16,416 nt of DNA, from NCBI GenBank assembly GCA_017882065.1, contig JADGQD010000021.1, positions 1-16,416 of the forward strand, given 5' to 3'. The position numbers and the translations under genes were made by a program. Shown here one piece after another: positions 7,006-13,500 of the stretch. A model generated the notes under the pieces. The model was not told where the DNA came from. It did no database searches and worked only from the letters and a program-made list of their open reading frames with translations. Within the stretch, counting starts at the first letter, position 1; each line of letters begins with the position of its first letter. The stretch comes from Anaerolineales bacterium. Lineage in GTDB: Bacteria; Chloroflexota; Anaerolineae; Anaerolineales; Villigracilaceae.

Positions 7006-8015
7006 TTCTTCTCCGGGTCGTGGTTGGTGAATACTCCCTTAATCATACTCCATAAAAAGCCCGCGCCCCAAGAAATGTGCATGAAGGAAATTGCCAGCGG
7101 AAGACCAAAAACCAGGAAAAATTTTTTCTGTTTGAACGCTGCCTGGACCCCCGCGGCAGTCAGTGCGAATGCGTAGAGGATGATTTCCACAGCCAACAGG
7201 ACCCGGAACAGGGGCAGGAAAATCCCCGGGATTCCCAACCCGATGAGACTGAGCACGAACAGCGGAGGGAGTCCCTGCCGCCAGCGCAGGGTTTTCGGAT
7301 AACGACGTAACATGCGCCACTTCCAGAAACCATAGCGAAAATATTGTTTTGCCAGCCCCGACAACGTGGCCCGGGCGAAATACGCCGAACGGATGGATGG
7401 GTCGAGCCAGACTTTTCCGCCCGACTTGCGGATGCGGGCGTTGAACTCGTAATCCTCGTTGGTGAGCAGCGTCTCGTCGAAAAAGCCGACCAGCGCCAGC
7501 AGTTCACGTTTGAAGGCCCCGAACGGCACCGTATCTACCGGCGCAGATTTCTCGGCGTGACGATAGAGCGCGTCACCCACACCCAGCGGATGGGCGGCTG
7601 CAATGGCGATGGACTGCGCCGCCCACGTTTCCGCGCCGGGGCGGATTTCCCACACGCCGCCCACGTTTTCTCCGAGACCAGCTTCCAGGCCTGCGATGGA
7701 ACGCTCGATGTAGTTGGGATAAGGCATCGAATGCGCGTCCAGACGGATAATGATCTCCCCCTGGGCTTCTTTCAGGGCGCAGTTCAGACCGGCCGGGATG
7801 TGGCGCTTGAGGTTGTCCACAACGGCAATGTGCAGGTCCGGGTGGGAATCGGCAAAGACCGCAATCTCCGCCCGCGTCCCGTCGGTGGACATACCATCGG
7901 CGATAACCACTTCGAGGTCGGCGCGCGGAAATGTCTGCGCGTAGATGGCCTCGAGTAGTTTGCGAATTGTAGTTTGCTCGTTAAAGCAGGGGATAATGAT
8001 GGAGACAGAAGGCAT
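7002..8015 (-). CDS. Family 2 glycosyltransferase (ExoA-like) with C-terminal membrane helices
   Basis: This 337-residue protein starts MPSVSIIIPCFNEQTTIRKLLEAI, the classic GT-A family 2 opening. It has D40 in VVIADGMSTDGT (nucleotide binding), RLDAHS with the DxD-equivalent Asp93 near residues 91-96, the ED motif in TNEDYEFNARI (186-193) and a Q-Y-F-R-Y-G-F-W-K-W stretch resembling Q-x-x-R-W at about 224-233. Hydrophobic helices at about 251-292 and 298-328 anchor it in the membrane. The order and motifs fit succinoglycan ExoA-type transferases that extend a lipid-linked oligosaccharide. I chose ATG 8015-8013 because the family begins directly with the first beta strand; a TTG at 8069 in the same frame, with GAGG 9 bases upstream, is an alternative but its extra 18 residues overlap the histidine-kinase remnant and look like read-through of that sequence. 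Confidence 0.88.
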   Translation of the reverse strand: MPSVSIIIPCFNEQTTIRKLLEAIYAQTFPRADLEVVIADGMSTDGTRAEIAVFADSHPDLHIAVVDNLKRHIPAGLNCALKEAQGEIIIRLDAHSMPYPNYIERSIAGLEAGLGENVGGVWEIRPGAETWAAQSIAIAAAHPLGVGDALYRHAEKSAPVDTVPFGAFKRELLALVGFFDETLLTNEDYEFNARIRKSGGKVWLDPSIRSAYFARATLSGLAKQYFRYGFWKWRMLRRYPKTLRWRQGLPPLFVLSLIGLGIPGIFLPLFRVLLAVEIILYAFALTAAGVQAAFKQKKFFLVFGLPLAISFMHISWGAGFLWSMIKGVFTNHDPEKK

Positions 8016-8046
8016 GGTTGTTTTTGTAGTAACAACAAAATCTTTA

Positions 8047-8443
8047 CTACGTTTTCCGCTTGGAGACAACTATACTTGCCTCGGGCGTTGTCAGCGGCAG
8101 GCTAACGGTGAAGGTGCTGCCCGTCCCCGTCTCGCTGCGAACGCTTATTTTACCACTATGCGCCCACACAATCTCTTTGACAATGGCCAGGCCCAGGCCG
8201 GACCCGTGTTTCCGACCTCCGGGGCGGGAAGGATCGGCTTGATAGAACCGGTCGAAGATGTGCGGCAGGGCCTCGGGCGAAATTCCCGCGCCGGTATCTG
8301 CCCCCTCTACCTGAACTCCGGAGCTTCCTGCGCGGCCTGAGTGTGATGCTGCCCCCGGCAGGCGCGAATTTCAAGGCATTATCCACCAGGAGCTGAACCA
8401 TGAACGGTTCGTCGTCAACGAGCAGGATCAGGTCGGAGGTCAT
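8047..8443 (-). pseudogene. Broken receiver / histidine kinase fusion remnant
   Basis: The minus-strand frame from ATG 8443 reads MTSDLILLVDDEPFMVQLL, the first strand and helix of a response-regulator receiver domain. It jumps directly to LVDNALKFAPAGGSITL, the N-box region of a histidine-kinase ATPase domain. The receiver phosphorylation site, the dimerisation domain and the start of the ATPase domain are missing. After about 8310 the similarity moves to another frame, which reads EGADTGAGISPEALPHIFDRF, then QADPSRPGG and GSGLGLAIVKEIV, then GTGSTFTVSLPL (G1, F and G2 boxes) to a TAG at 8049-8047. So one internal deletion and one frameshift have destroyed the gene. Both breaks are visible directly. 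Its 3' end lies just ahead of the glycosyltransferase start, and residual transcription through it might feed the glycan operon. Confidence 0.85.
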
Positions 8444-8520
8444 TTTACTGCTTCTCGCATAAATTTCTGAACTGACGTAGCCAAGTAGTAAGGAATAAAC
8501 GATGATTTGGGTTCAAATAA

Positions 8521-8913
8521 TTACGCAGTACCCTGCAGGATGGCAACGGCCTCAATTTCGACGGCTCCCCCTTTGGGCAGGGCCGCGGCCTGGACGGTGC
8601 TGCGGGCAGGTGGGTTTTCGGTGAAGAATTCGGCGTAAACGGCGTTCATTTTGGCAAAATCAGCCATGTCTTTCAGGAAGACGATGGTTTTGACCACCCG
8701 CTCCAGGCCGGACCCGGCATCTGCCAGCACGTGACGGAGATTGGTCAATGCCTGACGGGTCTCCGCTTCGATTCCACCTGGGACGAGGCTGCCGGTGGCA
8801 GGGTCCAGACCGAGCTGACCGGAGGTGAAGACCAGGTCGCCGGTCCGGATGGCAACGGAATAGGGGCCAATTGCCTTGGGAGCCTTATCGCTGGAAATGA
8901 CTATTTTATCCAT
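8521..8913 (-). CDS. ridA: RidA/YjgF/YER057c-family enamine/imine deaminase
   Basis: With the start at ATG 8913 the protein has 130 residues, the normal RidA length. It begins MDKIVISSDKAPKAIGPYSVAIRTGDLVFTSGQLGLDP, where A-P-x-A-I-G-P-Y-S is the family signature, and has NLRHVLADAGSGLERVVKTIVFLKDMADF and the active-site segment PPARSTVQAAALPKGGAVEIEAVA, including the substrate-binding Arg104 and the conserved Glu near 119-121. RidA trimers hydrolyse reactive 2-aminoacrylate released by PLP enzymes. A longer in-frame start at 8961 exists, but GAGAGG lies 6 to 7 bases before 8913 and family alignment begins there. No partner gene is next to it; the 77 bases after its stop lead into the kinase remnant. 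Confidence 0.93.
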   Translation of the reverse strand: MDKIVISSDKAPKAIGPYSVAIRTGDLVFTSGQLGLDPATGSLVPGGIEAETRQALTNLRHVLADAGSGLERVVKTIVFLKDMADFAKMNAVYAEFFTENPPARSTVQAAALPKGGAVEIEAVAILQGTA

Positions 8914-8963
8914 ACTCGCCTCTCGTTGAATGGGTTGTATTGATTTTACTGCAAAAGACAAGC

Positions 8964-8990
8964 AGAGACACGGCCGGTTGCCATGTCTCT
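8964..8990 (-). terminator. Hairpin after the secreted-protein gene
   Basis: On the minus strand AGAGACATGG pairs with CCGTGTCTCT around a 7-base loop (10-base stem with one T-G wobble). It lies 22 bases beyond the stop of the secreted-protein gene and 50 bases before the RidA start. The following GCTTGTCTTTT is only moderately T-rich, so termination may be inefficient. Confidence 0.5.
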
Positions 8991-9011
8991 GTAGAGAGGG
9001 GAATGAACTTA

Positions 9012-9656
9012 TTACGGGGTGGCAGGCGCCTGCGCTGGCCGGTGAGCATTGCGGAAGGCTTTGACAGCTTCGCGCAAGGCCTGACCGGTGCGATTCATGG
9101 CGAGGCGGGTATCCTTGAGCACCTGGCCAAGAGCTTTGACGGTCTCGACCGCCACGGCGCGATCGGTCACTTTGCCGTCTGCGTTGAACCCATTGTGGCT
9201 GGCAATGATGGCAGCCCCCGGATTGTGGGCAGCCTGTGCAGTAGGGATGATGGCGGTAAAGGCATTCAGTGTGACCTGGACGACGGAAGTGTCCCAGCCT
9301 TTTTGATTGGCCTTATCAATCAGAGAGTATGCATTGGTGATGAACTCGTCAGCTTTGGCAAGCCGGTCGCTCTGGCGCAGGTAGGCAGTTTGCGCACGGG
9401 CCCAGATTTGTTCCAGGCGTTTGTTGTCCCGTCCCGTACGAGATTCGGGATACCCTGCGGGTACGATGTGATATGCTGGAACCGGGACTACCCCGCCCCG
9501 TCCGGGAACCGGGACTACCCCGTTGGCAGGCCGGTTGGCGGGCGGGGTGGTTTCGTCTTGGAGACCGGCGGCGGAGGCGGGGAGGGCGATAAGTCCGATG
9601 GCAAGAACCAGGGCTGCCAGGGAAAATCTCTTGAAGAACGGGACGAGCTTGGACAT
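9012..9656 (-). CDS. Small secreted helical protein of unknown function with in-frame repeat insertion
   Basis: The 214-residue product starts with a clear Sec signal peptide: basic MSKLVPFFKR, hydrophobic core FSLAALVLAIGLIALP, and cleavage likely after ASA (about residue 29). The mature part from about residue 78 is charged and helical, with repeated Lys/Arg/Ala helices (RLEQIWARAQTAYLRQSDRLAKADEF) and a Pro/Ala tail ending QAPATP. I do not recognise a family; it recalls short periplasmic helical proteins. Residues 46-77 read VVPVPGRGGVVPVPAYHIVP followed by AGYPESRTGR and come from a GC-rich repeat block, inserted in frame between the Pro/Ala linker and the helical domain; without it the protein would be about 182 residues. 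AAGGAG at 9670-9665, with about an 8-base spacer, supports the ATG at 9656. Confidence 0.75.
   Translation of the reverse strand: MSKLVPFFKRFSLAALVLAIGLIALPASAAGLQDETTPPANRPANGVVPVPGRGGVVPVPAYHIVPAGYPESRTGRDNKRLEQIWARAQTAYLRQSDRLAKADEFITNAYSLIDKANQKGWDTSVVQVTLNAFTAIIPTAQAAHNPGAAIIASHNGFNADGKVTDRAVAVETVKALGQVLKDTRLAMNRTGQALREAVKAFRNAHRPAQAPATP
9426..9535. repeat. GC-rich repeat block inside the secreted-protein gene
   Basis: Two copies of the AACCGGGACTACCC core begin at 9480 and 9507 (27-base spacing) and match the unit in the epimerase gene. They are joined to a second element at about 9426-9478 starting GTCCCGTCCCGTACGAGATT, in which CGTAC and GTACG can pair across CGGGATACCCTG. The whole block keeps the reading frame. 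In this gene the repeat is read as GVVPVPGR, a different frame from the main GSPGSRTG reading in the epimerase. Confidence 0.75.
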
Positions 9657-9679
9657 ATTTTTTCTCCTTATGTGTTTGG

Positions 9680-9708
9680 TTTTGATGATTGCATTGTAGG
9701 TCTGTCAA
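9680..9708 (-). promoter_or_regulatory. Candidate promoter of the secreted-protein gene
   Basis: On the minus strand a perfect TTGACA (9708-9703) is followed after 17 bases by a weak TCAAAA (9685-9680), placing the start about 15-20 bases before the gene. The -10 is poor, so confidence is limited. Confidence 0.4.
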
Positions 9709-9767
9709 GTAACCGGAATATGGCGCAGCTGTAAAAAAAAATTTGTAAAACGTCTTTTGACCTTTGC

Positions 9768-9796
9768 TTGACAATCTTCCTCTCTGCGTGTAAAAT
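9768..9796 (+). promoter_or_regulatory. Sigma-70 promoter of the tRNA cluster
   Basis: TTGACA at 9768-9773 and TAAAAT at 9791-9796 are separated by exactly 17 bases, which predicts a start near 9803, about 25 bases before tRNA-Phe. Confidence 0.8.
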
Positions 9797-9827
9797 CTCA
9801 CCCGCTCAATTGAAGGAACGTTTAACG

Positions 9828-9900
9828 GCCGAGATAGCTCAGTTGGTAGAGCACACGACTGAAAATTGTGGTGTCGCCAGTTCGATTCTGGCTCTCGGCA
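9828..9900 (+). tRNA. tRNA-Phe (GAA)
   Basis: The acceptor GCCGAGA pairs fully with TCTCGGC, followed by discriminator A. The D-arm is GCTC...GAGC, the anticodon arm CACGA-CTGAAAA-TTGTG with anticodon GAA at 9861-9863, and the T-arm GCCAG-TTCGATT-CTGGC. CCA is not encoded. It is the first gene after the promoter. Confidence 0.97.
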
Positions 9901-9926
9901 CTCTCGGCCAGACAGTAAGGCCACCT

Positions 9927-9998
9927 GCGGGCGTAGTACAGTGGTAGTACGTCTCCTTGCCAAGGAGAAGGTCGTGGGTTCGAATCCCATCGCCCGCT
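9927..9998 (+). tRNA. tRNA-Gly (GCC)
   Basis: The acceptor GCGGGCG pairs with CGCCCGC and is followed by the Gly-type discriminator T. D-arm GTAC...GTAC, anticodon arm TCTCC-TTGCCAA-GGAGA with anticodon GCC at 9959-9961, and T-stem GTGGG/CCCAT with a TTCGAAT loop. CCA is not encoded. It lies 26 bases after tRNA-Phe. Confidence 0.97.
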
Positions 9999-10002
9999 CT
10001 CA

Positions 10003-10043
10003 AGATTGAGGATTGCAGATTGTCAATCAGCAATCCTCAATTT
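10003..10043. repeat. Long inverted repeat between tRNA-Gly and tRNA-Cys
   Basis: ATTGAGGATTGC at 10005-10016 pairs perfectly with GCAATCCTCAAT at 10030-10041. After one A-A mismatch, GATTG (10018-10022) pairs with CAATC (10024-10028) at least in part, nearly closing the hairpin. It has no T-tract, so an RNA processing site or a REP-like palindrome is more likely than a terminator. Confidence 0.7.
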
Positions 10044-10060
10044 ATAATCAACCAACGACC

Positions 10061-10131
10061 GGCGTCGTGGCCAAGCGGCAAGGCAAGGGTCTGCAAAACC
10101 CTCATCACGGGTTCAAATCCCGTCGACGCCT
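10061..10131 (+). tRNA. tRNA-Cys (GCA)
   Basis: The acceptor GGCGTCG pairs with CGACGCC, with the Cys-identity discriminator T at 10131. The anticodon arm is AGGGT-CTGCAAA-ACCCT with GCA at 10093-10095, and the T-arm is ACGGG-TTCAAAT-CCCGT. CCA is not encoded. Its 3' half is the source of the degenerate tandem copies that follow. Confidence 0.97.
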
Positions 10132-10214
10132 CTGATAATGACGAGTCTCTAGCCCCCATCACGGGTTCCCCGGCAGGCGGGACTTCGCAAACCTCGTCGA
10201 CGCCTCTAATAAAG

Positions 10215-10242
10215 ACGAGTCTGCAAGGGCTCGTTTTCGTTT
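10215..10242 (+). terminator. Rho-independent terminator in the first tRNA-Cys repeat
   Basis: ACGAGTC (10215-10221) pairs with GGCTCGT (10228-10234), including one T-G pair, around TGCAAG, and is followed by TTTTCGTTT. It is likely to end the tRNA transcript. Confidence 0.7.
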
Positions 10243-10328
10243 GGGACGGTAGAGCATCTTTGCAAACTCTCATCACGGGTTCCCCGCCAGACGGGACTTC
10301 GCAAATCCCGTCGACGCCTCAGATAAAG

Positions 10329-10356
10329 ACGAGTCCGCAAGGGCTCGTTTTCGTTT
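10329..10356 (+). terminator. Second copy of the terminator in the tRNA-Cys array
   Basis: The same 7-base stem (ACGAGTC/GGCTCGT) with loop CGCAAG and the same TTTTCGTTT tail, 114 bases after the first. It would act as a back-up terminator. Confidence 0.65.
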
Positions 10357-10490
10357 GGGGCGGAAGCAGTACCTCTGCAAGCCCTCATCACGGGTTCCCC
10401 GGCAGGCGGGACTTCGCAAACCTCGTCGACTGGGGCGTGATGGGAATAATTATTCACAAAACTCGATGTGCAAAAAATGACCGAATGCCC

Positions 10491-10496
10491 TATAAT
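10491..10496 (+). promoter_or_regulatory. TATAAT -10 box, leaderless type, for the HD-GYP gene
   Basis: A perfect TATAAT ends 7 bases before ATG 10504, so the transcript should begin at or next to the start codon; there is no ribosome binding site. A weak -35-like GTGCAA lies 17 bases upstream. This argues against the upstream GTG at 10468 as the translation start. Confidence 0.6.
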
Positions 10497-10503
10497 AAAT
10501 TAT

Positions 10504-13500
10504 ATGAGCAAAAAAGCGACACCCGAATCCCGGACGGTAAAAAAACCGGCCCGTAAGAAACCCGGGAAAGAAATTTCCCGGCCGAAGAAACGGGTAGAGA
10601 GTCAGCAAGTATCCGGCGATATTTATCGCACCTTGGTGGAACAAATTCCCGCCATTGTTTATACGGACTCGGCAGAGCAAATCGGTCAGACTCATTACAT
10701 CAGCCCACAAATCCAAACGATATTGGGCTATGACCCGGATGAGTGGTCGATAAACAACGACTTGTGGACCAAGGTTATACACCCGGATGATCGTGAGCGG
10801 GTATTGGCAGAATATCACCGTACTTATGAAACAGGCAAGCCATTCACCGTCGAATATCGGATGACATCCGGTGCCGGGCAAATTGTGTATGTCAGGGAGA
10901 AAGCCGTCCTGATACGGGACCAATCTGGCCATCCATTGTTCTGGCAGGGGATCATGCTCGACATCACAGACCGCAAGCAAGCCGAAGTGGCTCTTGAGGA
11001 AAGTTTAGAGCGTTATCGCCAGTTATTCGATCTCTCTCCTGATGCAATTGTTGTTCATAGCACCGGCAGGATCCTGCTGGCAAATAAGGCCGCGATGAAC
11101 CTCGTGGGTGCTGTAAAACCGGAAGAAATCATCGGCAGGCCGATGTTGGATTTCATCCACCCGGATTATCGTAAACTGGCCATTGAGCGCACGCGGCAGC
11201 AGATTGCCGAAGGGAAAGTTGTTCCCGTCATAGAAGAAAAGTATATTCGTCTTGACGGAACAACAATTGATGTCGAGGTGACGGCAGCACCGGTTCATTA
11301 TCGCAATACGCTTGTCTCTTTGGTTATCATTCGAGATATTACCGTGCGAAAGATGGCAGAGGCTGCCTTAAAGGAGAGTGAAGCGAAATATCGCAATGTT
11401 GTTGAGCGGGCAAACGACGGCATTGTCATCATACAGGATGGCATTGTCAAATATGCCAACTCTCGCCTGGCGCAATTGGGAGGGTGGTCCCTTGCGAAGG
11501 TAATTGGCAGCAAATTGACTGACTATGTGTACCCTGACGAATTGCCTAACGTGCTGGACCGTAACACCCGGCGAATGGCCGGTGAAGATATCCCTTCAGC
11601 GTATGAGACGATTCTCCTTCATAAGAATAAGAGCAAGTTGTATGTTGAATTAAATGCAGGCCCCATCCAATATGAGGGGGGAATTGCCGACCTGGTTATC
11701 GTGCGAGATATTTCTGAGCGGAAACTCGCGGAAGCAGCATTAAAGGAGAGCGAGACCAGCTACCAGGGTTTGTTTAATCGTGTTTCTGAAGCCATCTATA
11801 TCCAGGACCGAGACGGTCACTTCTTGGATGTAAACGAAGGCGCGGTCAAGATGTATGGCTGTCCGCGTGAGTACCTGATAGGCAAAACACCTGCCGATTT
11901 CAGTGCGCCGGGAAGGAATGATTTAAAAAAGATTAAGAAAATGGTAGGGGAGGCGTTTAAAGACCAACCGCAGCATTTTGAATTTTGGGGTATGCGCAGC
12001 AATGGGAAAATATTCCCGAAGGATGTACGGCTCTATAAAGGCACCTACTTTGGCCAGGATGTGGTCATTGCCTTGGAGCAGGATATTACACAGCGTAAAA
12101 GGGCTGAGGATGGTTTGCAGCGGCAGTTAAAGGAATTAACCATTTTGCATTCTGTTTCGATGATCGCCGCCCAGGTCTCCAGTGTTGATCAATTGATTGA
12201 GCAGGTAACTCAGATTATTGGCAATGCTATTTATGTGGATGATTTCGGCGTGGCGTTGTTTAATCAGAACCATCAAGTATTACAGCTTCATCCATCGTAT
12301 CATGGCGGATCTTCTGAAGCGATGGCCAAAATTCCTCTTTCTGAAGGGATTATGGGGTATGTTGCTTCCACAGGTGAGCCGTATTGCGTTGCAGATGTGC
12401 GGTTTGATCCGCACTACCTAAACACTGTCCCTGAAACCCTCTCAGAATTATGCGTTCCCATCAAAGTGGGTAAAAAGCTGATCGGTGTCATCAATGCCGA
12501 AAGTCGTCAACTCAACTTCTTTAACGAAGAAGATGAACGCCTGCTCAATACAATCGCCGGTACCCTTGCAACTGCCATTGAAAAACTACATTTGTTTGAT
12601 GCAGAGCATACCCGCCGCCAGGAGGCCGAGACGCTGCGTGAAGCTGCCGCGGCAGTATCTTCGTCGCTAGAATTACATCAGGTATTGAATACCATCCTGA
12701 TTTCGTTGAAACGGGTTGTACCCTATGATAGTGCCAGTGTCATCCTGCTGGAGGGCGAACATTTGCGCCTGGTGGCCGTGCAAGGCTTCGATCATCCAGA
12801 AAAGATGATTAATCAAACTTTTTCTGCAAATGATAATCTGTTTAGAGAAATCCAGAAGATGGATAAACCGATCATTCTGGCAGATGCGAGGACCGACTCG
12901 CGCTTACACCAGTGGGCAGGGACCGATACTGTGCGTGGCTGGATGGGCGTCCCTCTGATTGTGCGTAATGAGGTGATTGGTTATATAGCTCTCGATAGCC
13001 ATGAGCCATCTGCTTACCACGAGGAAAGTGCTGCACTGGTCCAGGCTTTTGCACATCAGGTGGCTACTGCAATTGAGAATGCCCGCCTGTATGAAGCCGA
13101 ACAACGCCGCCTGCAGGAATCTGAAACACTCCGTGAAGCAGCTGCAGTGGTAGCTTCCACTTTGGATCAGAATCATGCTGTTCAACTGATTCTAGATCAG
13201 CTTGCCCGTGTTGTCCCTTATGACAGTGCCTCGGTATTGATTATGAGAGAGGGCTATTTGGAAGTCGTCGGTGGACAAGGCTGGGCAGATCCATCTGCTG
13301 TACTTGGCGTGCACATCCCCATCCCCGGCGATAACCCGAACACGTTGGTTGTTCAGCAACGTGCTCCTGTGATTTTGGGGAACGCTCCCCAACAATACGC
13401 CATTTTTCGTCAAATGCCACACAACCAAATTCTGTCATGGTTGGGCGTACCGATGATTGTTCGTGATCGAGTTATCGGGATTCTTTCCATAGATAGCAAA

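Larger units (their letters stand above)
10148..10430 (+). repeat. Three degenerate tandem copies of the tRNA-Cys 3' half, each with the same 20-base T-loop insert
   Basis: CATCACGGGTTC, the tRNA-Cys variable and T-arm sequence at 10103, recurs at 10157, 10271 and 10386 (periods 114 and 115 bases). Each recurrence continues into ...CGTCGAC, the acceptor end, but has CCCGGCAGGCGGGACTTCGC or a close variant inserted after GGGTTC. Anticodon-loop sequence (TGCAA) is preserved upstream in the second and third copies. None can fold as a normal tRNA because the 5' half is absent or unrecognisable and the T-loop is interrupted. The first two copies are followed by terminator hairpins. The array ends where the sequence changes to the upstream region of the HD-GYP gene. 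Confidence 0.85.

Noticed and set aside
8016..8069. 18-residue N-terminal extension of the glycosyltransferase from TTG 8069
   Set aside because: The extension translates sequence of the kinase remnant's end; family members start at the MPSVSIIIP strand, so the ATG at 8015 is preferred.
8940..9734. Long plus-strand reading frame opposite the secreted-protein gene
   Set aside because: It is the antisense shadow of the minus-strand gene, which has a signal peptide and a strong ribosome binding site; its translation has no recognisable domain.
10259..10374. Additional functional tRNA genes in the array (Cys or Ala type)
   Set aside because: No 5' acceptor strand pairs with the CGACGCC end, the T-loop is interrupted by 20 bases, and the anticodon stems do not pair.
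10148..10430. CRISPR array
   Set aside because: The periodic unit is about 114 bases with internal similarity to tRNA-Cys; there are no short identical repeats with unique equal-length spacers and no cas genes.
9957..10556. Plus- and minus-strand reading frames across the tRNA cluster and array
   Set aside because: They run through tRNA genes, terminators and the repeat array; their apparent peptide repeats (PPAGEPVM and similar) are translations of the repeated DNA.
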